This document shows positions 9,598 through 14,408 of a stretch of DNA of 14,408 nt, in pieces. Source of the DNA: Corynebacterium accolens (GTDB lineage Bacteria; Actinomycetota; Actinomycetes; Mycobacteriales; Mycobacteriaceae); NCBI RefSeq assembly GCF_030515985.1, contig NZ_CP100376.1:1189543-1203950 (forward strand), read 5' to 3'. Position 1 is the first letter of the stretch; every line of letters begins with the position of its first letter. Both the position numbers and the translations under genes were made by a program. Below the pieces are notes generated by a model. That model did no database searches and had not been told where the DNA came from. It worked only from the letters and a program-made list of their open reading frames with translations.

Positions 9598-9723
9598 GCA
9601 TTCGGTCTGCTGTGGAGTGTCTGGGTTCAGAATGCACAAAATCACCTTGTCAAGTCGGTTTTGCCATCACCAACCCGAAAGGCTAAATGTGCACCGAAGA
9701 TCCAGATTCCAGCGCAACGAATT

Positions 9724-9752
9724 AGTGTATAGGAAAAACTCAAGTATGTAAA
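9724..9752 (-). promoter_or_regulatory. candidate main rpoBC promoter
   Basis: TTTACA (9752-9747) and TACACT (9729-9724) are separated by exactly 17 bp, with an AT-rich spacer. An A-run (GAAAAAAG, near 9772-9779) lies about 20 bp further upstream and could act as an UP-like element. Predicted transcription start is near 9717, giving a leader of about 175 nt that would carry the 9551-9580 hairpin. Confidence 0.6.
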
Positions 9753-9781
9753 GACACACCACTCTTAAGGCTTTTTTCATT

Positions 9782-9825
9782 CCGCGTTCGGGGGCAAGCT
9801 CTCGCTCGCCGCTGCGCCAACGCGG
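9782..9825. repeat. nested hairpin between the DUF3068 gene and the rpoBC promoter
   Basis: The outer arms CCGCGTT (9782-9788) and AACGCGG (9819-9825) enclose a second stem (9793-9799 with 9804-9810). In minus-strand RNA the inner stem is GGCGAGC/GCUUGCC closed by a GAGA tetraloop of the stable GNRA class. It could end transcription from the upstream DUF3068 gene, but it is followed by an A-run rather than a U-run. The rest of 9753-9916 holds no gene I can support. Confidence 0.5.
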
Positions 9826-9916
9826 CAATAATGTTGCGCCAGATCTAGCGGGGCAACCACAAGCACCGTACCACTAAAAACTCATTCCACCGCAACCCGA
9901 ACCGCGCTTAATACTC

Positions 9917-10930
9917 TTATCTGGCACTTTCGCTAGTAATTTCGCTGGCGCTTTTCTTTCCGCGTCGGCGCACATGCTTGTTTTTATGGTCGTAAATTCC
10001 CAGCGCCCCAATGACTCCAATAAAGGTGAACACGATACCGATACCCAGTGCCGCCCACCGCGCAATCTCCGCCACGCGGTTACGTGGGAACGATTTCGCT
10101 TCATCGAGTAGCGCCGCGCGGGACTTCTCTGAGGTGGAACCATTAAAGACGAATGCTTGCTCGCGGCCTACGCCCTCTCGGTCCGCGTAGTAGTCATCGA
10201 TATCCATGTCCATGCCCACCACCAGGCCGGTAGCTTGGTCGACGTAGAAATCCGTACTGCCCGAGTGCATCAAATAACCAGGTTCGTGTCCCCCATCTTC
10301 CTTGGGGAAAGAGGTGGTATTGCCATCGGCGGCATAAAGCTGCGCTACGTTTGTTGGCTCGATTTCCTGGTGATACCGATACACCGTACGGCCATCTATT
10401 TCAGTTTCCTCTTCAAAGACCGCGTCCACTGCCTTGCGCAAGGTGGGGTCAAAGACTGGGTAATTCGTCTTTTCCACATCCGCCGGGAATTTTAGCCAGT
10501 ACCCATCGACAGCAACCTTCTCCTCAGGGCTGGCCAAGGTATGGCTCAGGCTGGCCTCTGCCTTTGCCTCACCGCTCAGGCGGTCAATGGGATAGGTCCA
10601 CACCTGCGCCTGGCTTAAATCATCGAGTCCTTGGCCATCGTCGCGCAGGCGCGTCTCCCCTATGCGCAGCGTCGCAGTATCTTCATCCGAAGGCTCTTGG
10701 ATGCCCGCATTGATCTGGTAGGTCATCGGCCCGGAATAAGGCGACGTTCCATCCTTATTGACCACTTGGGAATCCGCGAACTCATCCTTAAGAGTCCACG
10801 TGGTGTTTTTGAGTTCCAACGGCAGCCGCGGCGAGAAATCCAAAAACGCCGGCGCCGCTACTCCGGCGGCCACCAGCGCAACGCCGAGGCCGAGCAGGAG
10901 GACGGAGAAGATGCGGGACTTGGGCAGCAT
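9917..10930 (-). CDS. DUF3068 (PorA-type) membrane-anchored envelope protein
   Basis: The protein has 337 residues. An N-terminal hydrophobic helix (about 7-30) and a C-terminal helix (about 289-313) followed by a basic tail (KNKHVRRRGKK) flank a large polar domain that should lie outside the membrane. The overall plan, and motifs such as YPVFDPTLRKAVDA, GRTVYRYHQ and STDFYVDQATGLVVGM, match my recollection of DUF3068, an actinobacterial family sometimes labelled porin PorA. Its biochemical role is not established to my knowledge, so I would not call it a proven porin. It lies upstream of rpoB on the same strand, but the 377-bp gap contains likely rpoBC promoters, so co-transcription is not required. 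ATG 10930 has AGGA nine to ten bases upstream, within a leader that can fold over it. Confidence 0.75.
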   Translation of the reverse strand: MLPKSRIFSVLLLGLGVALVAAGVAAPAFLDFSPRLPLELKNTTWTLKDEFADSQVVNKDGTSPYSGPMTYQINAGIQEPSDEDTATLRIGETRLRDDGQGLDDLSQAQVWTYPIDRLSGEAKAEASLSHTLASPEEKVAVDGYWLKFPADVEKTNYPVFDPTLRKAVDAVFEEETEIDGRTVYRYHQEIEPTNVAQLYAADGNTTSFPKEDGGHEPGYLMHSGSTDFYVDQATGLVVGMDMDIDDYYADREGVGREQAFVFNGSTSEKSRAALLDEAKSFPRNRVAEIARWAALGIGIVFTFIGVIGALGIYDHKNKHVRRRGKKSASEITSESAR

Positions 10931-10937
10931 GGTGGCT

Positions 10938-11002
10938 TATCCTACCGACTCGTTTGTTCAAAACACACTTCCTGAAACGAGATATAGAACTTTTGTAGGA
11001 TA
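10938..11002 (-). promoter_or_regulatory. leader structure that may hide the DUF3068 ribosome binding site
   Basis: In the minus-strand leader UAUCCUAC (11002-10995) can pair with GUAGGAUA (10945-10938), which contains the AGGA ribosome binding site. Inside, CUCGUUU (10981-10975) pairs with AAACGAG (10955-10949). The nested arrangement of 8 and 7 perfect pairs ends seven bases before the start codon. Confidence 0.5.
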
Positions 11003-11045
11003 CCCGGACCCAAAGTGCTCATGTAGATTCTAATTACCTCAAGTA

Positions 11046-11237
11046 ATGCACATCACACTACCGGGAGATTTTACCTTGCATCACACAGAAGTAGCACCGC
11101 GTCTCAGCGCTCAGATAGCACGGGAGATTCTAAACCAGACAGAACACCCCACACCACGACCCAATCACAAGCTGGACGCCTTTGTTAATGATTACAAAAT
11201 CAAGGCAGCAAATCACGACGTAAAAAAGGACTTTTAG
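11046..11237 (+). CDS. small hypothetical ORF, 63 residues, doubtful
   Basis: I do not recognise this protein. It is polar, has several His residues and a lysine-rich C-terminus (DVKKDF), and shows no membrane segment or signal peptide. There is no convincing ribosome binding site before the ATG. The base composition is visibly richer in A and T than the neighbouring genes. In its favour, the stop codon is followed six bases later by a perfect 12-bp inverted repeat that could end a plus-strand transcript. It is divergent from the DUF3068 gene. It may be a small real gene, a remnant of an inserted element, or chance. Confidence 0.3.
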   Translation: MHITLPGDFTLHHTEVAPRLSAQIAREILNQTEHPTPRPNHKLDAFVNDYKIKAANHDVKKDF

Positions 11238-11243
11238 CTAGCC

Positions 11244-11280
11244 CCTGTGGATGCAAGCCCCTCAAGCATGCATCCACAGG
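11244..11280. terminator. perfect 12-bp inverted repeat, possible terminator
   Basis: CCTGTGGATGCA (11244-11255) and TGCATCCACAGG (11269-11280) are exact complements with a 13-nt loop. The repeat sits just after the stop of the small ORF at 11046-11237. No T-run follows directly on the plus strand. On the minus strand a TTTTTT run follows, but only after about 20 bases. A terminator without U-tract, or the trace of a mobile element, are both possible. Confidence 0.5.
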
Positions 11281-11592
11281 ACCCCGCCATTTATCTATGA
11301 CGATCCTTATAGACAAAAATATCACCATAAGACTTCAAGTGACGCGGGCTTGTTTTAGGGACCGGTAAGGCGGTACCAGGTACCGGGGTGGCGGTAGCCG
11401 CCCGGTAGCCGGTTTTACCCCCGCTTATCGTTTGGACCGTTGACGTTGCTTGAGCTGTTTGCTAAGGACCCACGCGTACACACTGCGTGGGCCGTCCACT
11501 AAAGAGTGCCTAAAAACTACCCCCGGTACCCGATATCCGCACCGGTCGGTACTCGATACCGCCCTACCGGTACTAAATAGCGTCGCGCGTCA

Positions 11593-11631
11593 CCCAGTCC
11601 ACGCTCCACTATGAGGAGTGGTTGGACTGGG
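11593..11631. repeat. compound hairpin or cruciform
   Basis: CCCAGTCCA (11593-11601) and TGGACTGGG (11623-11631) form a 9-bp stem. Inside it CCACT (11606-11610) and AGTGG (11617-11621) form a second stem with a 6-nt loop. No T-run follows on either strand. Confidence 0.55.
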
Positions 11632-11653
11632 GCGGTTGGCGGTTAGTGGCCGA

Positions 11654-11683
11654 TACCGGCAGCTGAGGTCGCTAGAGCCGGTA
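11654..11683 (-). terminator. inverted repeat downstream of the 412-residue gene, possible terminator
   Basis: TACCGGC (11654-11660) and GCCGGTA (11677-11683) are exact complements with a 16-nt loop. On the minus strand the stem begins 22 bases after the stop of the gene ending at 11706. It lacks a following U-run, so a role as terminator is only plausible. Its arms carry the same CCGGTA motif as the adjoining island. Confidence 0.35.
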
Positions 11684-11705
11684 GTCCGCAGGGCAGAGTA
11701 AAAGC

Positions 11706-12944
11706 CTAAAAGCGGGAAAAACGCTTAATTAGCATGTTCTCGAGGCCCTTCCAGGACTCGGCGTGCTCGTTATAGGGCTTCGACGGGACGTAGCCGGCGT
11801 GTTCGGTGGAACCGAGCATGTAGCCGAGGTAGTCCTGCAAGCGCGGATTGGCCAGCATATAGGAGTTGATGGAATCGTCCCCGGCCCAGTCCGCGGCATC
11901 GGCGCAGACCTCGTAGCAGCGGGCTAGCTGGTCGGAGTCGACCGCTTCGGGCCCCTTTTCAATATCGCGCACGATGCCATTGAAGGAATATTGGTTATCC
12001 GGGTGGACCTGCACCTCTAGCTCGCCGGCGTTGGCTGCGGTGACGACGTCCTGCCAGGTGGACACGCGCGCTAAGTCATGGTCATCATTATCGATGAGCC
12101 ACCGCACCAGGGTCTTGGAGGAATCGAAGGTAAAGATTTCGCCCCACTTGCCCAAGAAGATGGGCTTGCCGTCCAGGTAGGTGCGCAGCGTGTAGACGGA
12201 CTTGGACTGCGCGGTGATTTTAATCGGGTCGATTCCGGCGGCGGCCCAGGGGGACTCGTCATAAGGATCGGCGGCGTCTGCTGCGGCCTTGCGCTTTTCT
12301 TCGGCTTCCTTGGCGGCAGCGTCGGCGGCACTCGCTGCCTCGGAGATGCGGGTTTCGGCATCGGAGATAGCGGCGGCGTCGAATTCATCGCTCGGAACCA
12401 CGCGGACGTGCTTATCCAGATCCGCGATGACCTTCTTCCAGTTGGTCAAGATGACCCGCCCGACGCCGGTCCATTCGTTCATTCCCTGCTCGCCGGAGTA
12501 GTGGTCGGCGCCGCGGGAGACGTTGCGCAGGATGGAGTGGGTGGCGAAGAAGATGGTGGTCTGTTCGGCAGCGGCGACATCGGCAAGCGCGGATGCCACC
12601 TCGAGGTCGCGCGCCACGGTGGAGACATTGGCGTGGCTGGGGCGGCCGGCGAGGGCTTCTGGCATGCCGATGAGATCGTATTCATCGCGCTTGGCCGGGG
12701 TGACGCGGTGCGCCGGGCGGGCGGAAAAATGCTCCCACTGCGGGTGATCCAGCAGGTCATGCTTGGCATCGGACTCGAGGTAGCACAGCAGCTCAGCGGG
12801 GGAATCAAAGACCAAAACGGAGTCATCGTCGCCCAAAAAGGCCTGCCACTCGGAGCCATTTTCGCGCCACTTGGGCGCCCAGAGGGTATAAAAATCGCCC
12901 TCAGTCAAGGAGAGCTTAATAGGCACAATCGCACGGGTACTCAT
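11706..12944 (-). CDS. uncharacterised two-module protein, 412 residues
   Basis: I cannot give a function. The protein looks like two related halves joined by a linker. Residues 8-70 (PIKLSLTEGDFYTL, then AFLG, then VLVFDSPAELLCYL and DLLDHPQW) recur as 240-297 (PIKITAQSKSVYTL, then IFLG, then IFTFDSSKTLVRWL and DLARVSTW). The likeness seems to continue: TVARDLEVASALADVA (109-124) against QLARCYEVCADAADWA (339-354), and a closing NWKKV against SWKGL. The linker at about 189-226 is rich in Ala, Glu and Lys and probably forms a coiled coil. There is no signal peptide or membrane helix, so it should be cytoplasmic. The stop of the P60 gene is 54 bp upstream. ATG 12944 has no ribosome binding site but a -10 element eight bases before it, which suggests a leaderless mRNA. 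Confidence 0.85.
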   Translation of the reverse strand: MSTRAIVPIKLSLTEGDFYTLWAPKWRENGSEWQAFLGDDDSVLVFDSPAELLCYLESDAKHDLLDHPQWEHFSARPAHRVTPAKRDEYDLIGMPEALAGRPSHANVSTVARDLEVASALADVAAAEQTTIFFATHSILRNVSRGADHYSGEQGMNEWTGVGRVILTNWKKVIADLDKHVRVVPSDEFDAAAISDAETRISEAASAADAAAKEAEEKRKAAADAADPYDESPWAAAGIDPIKITAQSKSVYTLRTYLDGKPIFLGKWGEIFTFDSSKTLVRWLIDNDDHDLARVSTWQDVVTAANAGELEVQVHPDNQYSFNGIVRDIEKGPEAVDSDQLARCYEVCADAADWAGDDSINSYMLANPRLQDYLGYMLGSTEHAGYVPSKPYNEHAESWKGLENMLIKRFSRF

Positions 12945-12952
12945 GAGCTTTT

Positions 12953-12958
12953 AGTCTA
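12953..12958 (-). promoter_or_regulatory. -10 element for a leaderless transcript of the 412-residue gene
   Basis: TAGACT matches the TANNNT pattern and ends eight bases before ATG 12944, which would put transcription start at or next to the A of the start codon. No Shine-Dalgarno sequence lies in between. The -35 region is not recognisable. Confidence 0.5.
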
Positions 12959-12998
12959 CCCAACGCCCCAGCTGCCGCGCGGAATTGCCGGGGCCTTG

Positions 12999-13907
12999 TC
13001 AGGCAGTCGGCCGCCAAAAACCCTTAAATTGCATGCCCATATTATTCGTGCGCAGCGGGTTGGTCTGCACGGGGTCCCCGGCCTCCACAATCTCGCCATT
13101 GCCGGAATACATCGCCACATGGCCATCCCAGACCACCAGATCGCCGGGCTGGAGCTGATCGGCGCTGACCTGCTTGCCGATGGCCTGCTGGTCCGCCGTG
13201 CGCGGAATATCCACCCCTGCCTGGGAATAGGCCCATTGAGTAAGCCCCGAGCAGTCAAAGCCACCGTTGCCGGTTCCGCCCCAGGTATAGGGCTGGCCCA
13301 CTTGGCTCTTAGCCGCGGCCACGGCCGCGCGGCCTGCCTCCGAGCCGGCTTCTGCGCCCGCTGATGGGTGCGGCGCGGGTGCAGCACCGAGCTCCGCCGG
13401 AGGAGCCACGGCGCTATGCGTCGCCGCGGCGGCCGTGGCCTGCTGGGGCTGGCCGACGGCGGATTCCACCGGCCGCTGGGAGATGGGCAACAGGGCCGCC
13501 GCGGTGGTGGTGAGCTCGTCTTTCAGGCGGTTGACTCGGGCCATCGCCAAGCCAATGTGCTCGTCTATTACGGTGCGAAGGGACGCAAGCGCTGCGGCGC
13601 GGGAGGCGGGATCGAGGGAGATTAATCCCATCGCGATGGGCGCCGCGGCCTGGATAAGCTGCGTGCCGATGCCAAAGATATCGCCGGCAGCCGCCGTAAC
13701 GAGGCCTCGGGCCTGGCCAAGTACTGCGGAGACGGTCTCGTTATCGCCGGTGAGGAGGTTCGCGGCGGCGATAAGCTGCGAGGCATCGCCGTGCGCGATA
13801 TCCGCCAGCGGTTGCGCGGCGGAGAGATCTGGGACGCGGGGAAGTTGGACATCGGGAAGCGGCGAAGGCTGCAGCGCGGCGATGTTTTTAATGGCGGTAG
13901 CAAGCAC
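12999..13907 (-). CDS. NlpC/P60 family peptidoglycan hydrolase
   Basis: The C-terminal domain (about 195-302) is an NlpC/P60 cysteine peptidase, a family that cuts stem-peptide bonds in peptidoglycan. It starts GQPYTWGGTGNGGFDCSG with catalytic Cys219. His263 follows in WDGHVAMYSG and Glu275 in GEIVEAGDP. The Cys-His-Glu set, with 12 residues from His to Glu, matches the triad I recall for mycobacterial RipA (C383, H432, E444). The N-terminal part (1-140) is helical and alanine-rich, and 150-195 is a Pro/Ala-rich linker. No Sec signal peptide or membrane anchor is visible, although the substrate is outside the membrane. The GTG start directly follows the TAA of the upstream small gene, so translation is probably coupled. 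That partner resembles EspC-type proteins, hinting at export by a type VII-like route; this last step is inference. Confidence 0.92.
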   Translation of the reverse strand: MLATAIKNIAALQPSPLPDVQLPRVPDLSAAQPLADIAHGDASQLIAAANLLTGDNETVSAVLGQARGLVTAAAGDIFGIGTQLIQAAAPIAMGLISLDPASRAAALASLRTVIDEHIGLAMARVNRLKDELTTTAAALLPISQRPVESAVGQPQQATAAAATHSAVAPPAELGAAPAPHPSAGAEAGSEAGRAAVAAAKSQVGQPYTWGGTGNGGFDCSGLTQWAYSQAGVDIPRTADQQAIGKQVSADQLQPGDLVVWDGHVAMYSGNGEIVEAGDPVQTNPLRTNNMGMQFKGFWRPTA

Positions 13908-14186
13908 TTAGATCGCCGCCCCGAGGGAGTCGCGCAACGCCGCATCGGAGTCTTCCGCCTCGCGCGACATCTGGAAGGAAGACTGCGCGATGTGCCCCAT
14001 ATCGTGGCGCAGCATGGTCATCCGCGCCCCAATATTGTCTAAGGCGGCATGGACCGCTTCATTGAACCTGGTAAAGGCCGAATCTTCGGGCAATGCCGGG
14101 TGGGGTGGATTGTCTCCCTGCGCGTTCGCGTGCAGGTCACGGGCTAAATGGCGGGCGTGGGCGGTATCTATCTGAAATGGTCTCAT
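13908..14186 (-). CDS. small helical protein, EspC/WXG100-like
   Basis: This 92-residue protein has no signal peptide or membrane segment. It seems to be two helices (about 5-24 and 37-75) around a Pro-rich turn ([10 protein letters not shown]). The opening [20 protein letters not shown] resembles the start of ESX secretion-associated EspC-type proteins, and the size fits EspC and WXG100 proteins. It lacks a WXG motif, and the C-terminal Y-x-x-x-D/E secretion tag of the family is not evident because there is no Tyr at all. Its stop codon TAA abuts the GTG of the P60 gene, so the two are likely made together and may interact. The arrangement recalls P60-like genes paired with small helical proteins in mycobacteria. 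The start has AGGG almost touching the ATG, which is poor spacing. Confidence 0.75.
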   Translation of the reverse strand: MRPFQIDTAHARHLARDLHANAQGDNPPHPALPEDSAFTRFNEAVHAALDNIGARMTMLRHDMGHIAQSSFQMSREAEDSDAALRDSLGAAI

Positions 14187-14230
14187 GCCCTATTGGACTG
14201 GCCAATGGCCCAAGTGGTTCCCAAAAAGTT

Positions 14231-14236
14231 TAAAGT
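14231..14236 (+). promoter_or_regulatory. upp: candidate -10 element for upp, possibly leaderless
   Basis: TAAAGT fits TANNNT and ends seven bases before the upp ATG, with no clear ribosome binding site in between. The overlapping minus-strand TAAACT (14227-14232) could serve the divergent gene. A GGCCA-A-TGGCC palindrome lies at 14200-14210 in the same 57-bp spacer. Confidence 0.4.
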
Positions 14237-14243
14237 AGTGGGC

Positions 14244-14408
14244 ATGGATATCCACGTCGTAGACCACCCGCTTGCCGCTTCCCGCCTGACCCTGATGCGC
14301 GATGCGCGCAGTGATAACTCCGCTTTTCGCGCCGCGCTCAAGGACCTGGGAACCATGCTCGTATATGAAGCCTCCCGCGATTTGGCGGTAGAAAACTTCG
14401 CTTGCGAA
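14244..14408 (+). CDS. upp: uracil phosphoribosyltransferase, N-terminal part
   Basis: The enzyme makes UMP from uracil and PRPP in the pyrimidine salvage pathway of the cytoplasm. The first 55 codons read [20 protein letters not shown], then [20 protein letters not shown] and [12 protein letters not shown]. This follows the conserved N-terminus of bacterial Upp (HPL, LTxxRD, FR, ELG-like and YEA(T/S)RDL elements). The PRPP-binding part lies beyond the right edge of the window. The gene is divergent from the EspC-like/P60 pair. The ATG at 14244 is the only sensible start, and there is no good Shine-Dalgarno sequence before it. Confidence 0.95.
   Translation, partial: MDIHVVDHPLAASRLTLMRDARSDNSAFRAALKDLGTMLVYEASRDLAVENFACE

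Larger units (their letters stand above)
11361..11683. repeat. palindromic GGTA/TACC-rich island, no credible gene
   Basis: This 323-bp stretch has nine GGTA and eight TACC on the plus strand, far above the two or three expected by chance. Many form short palindromes: CGGTACC-A-GGTACCG (11371-11385), GGCGG-TAG-CCGCC (11390-11402), CCGG-TAG-CCGG (11402-11412), CGGTA-CTCGA-TACCG (11547-11561) and TACCGGTA (11565-11572). A CCACGC/GCGTGG hairpin (11470-11475 and 11485-11490) lies between the two clusters. No reading frame of useful length with a start and ribosome binding site is seen. The stretch 11281-11360 before it holds nothing I can identify. Confidence 0.6.

Noticed and set aside
9648..9653. 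Perfect TTGACA on the minus strand upstream of rpoB
   Set aside because: No acceptable -10 hexamer lies 16-19 bp downstream (CTGAAC, TGAACC and neighbours), so it is not listed as a promoter.
11425..11589. Minus-strand open frame ending in LSKQLKQRQRSKR within the palindromic island
   Set aside because: The basic tail looks protein-like and could be a remnant of a replication or transposition gene, but the frame is short, starts only at a GTG 25 codons from the end, lacks a ribosome binding site and matches nothing I know.
12078..13364. 428-codon plus-strand frame across the 412-residue gene and the P60 gene
   Set aside because: It crosses two real minus-strand genes, has glycine-rich low-complexity translation and no ribosome binding site; it is a composition shadow.
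1..14408. tRNA, rRNA, CRISPR arrays, insertion sequences
   Set aside because: I looked for T-loop motifs, regular spaced repeats, and transposase motifs with terminal repeats on both strands and found none that could be supported.

Overview
The window reads as chromosomal DNA from a high-GC actinobacterium, most likely a Corynebacterium. RpoB and RpoC match what I remember of corynebacterial homologues almost residue for residue. A DUF3068 (PorA-type) envelope protein, a YkoE-type transporter and an actinobacterial P60 hydrolase fit the same group. Species cannot be fixed from sequence reading alone.

Layout, left to right. (1) 1-1696, minus: a thiamine-precursor ECF transporter. A YkoE-like S component is followed after 13 bp by a double-ATPase energy subunit that runs off the left edge. 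A TPP riboswitch precedes ykoE, and its 3' end merges with the ykoE ribosome binding site. (2) 1697-1917: a spacer with a likely ykoE promoter, two tight dyads and the rpoC terminator. (3) 1918-9540, minus: rpoB-rpoC, encoding the beta and beta-prime subunits of RNA polymerase. A 10-bp RNA hairpin lies between the two genes and another just before the rpoB start. Candidate rpoBC promoters lie at 9592-9597 and 9724-9752. (4) 9917-10930, minus: a DUF3068 membrane protein whose leader can fold to hide its own ribosome binding site. (5) 10931-11705: an accessory-looking, mostly non-coding stretch. It holds one doubtful 63-codon ORF, a perfect 12-bp inverted repeat, and a roughly 320-bp island packed with GGTA/TACC palindromes and hairpins. 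(6) 11706-14186, minus: a 412-residue protein built from two related halves and probably translated from a leaderless mRNA; then, upstream of it, an NlpC/P60 hydrolase and a small EspC-like helical protein that abut with no spacing. (7) 14244-14408, plus: the start of upp (uracil phosphoribosyltransferase), divergent from the small protein.

The core of the window is ordinary housekeeping. The parts most worth a second look are the palindromic island at 11361-11683, the duplicated 412-residue protein, the coupled EspC-like/P60 pair that lacks an obvious signal peptide, and several RNA leader structures. All structural and family calls come from reading the sequence by eye; no search, folding or alignment program was run.
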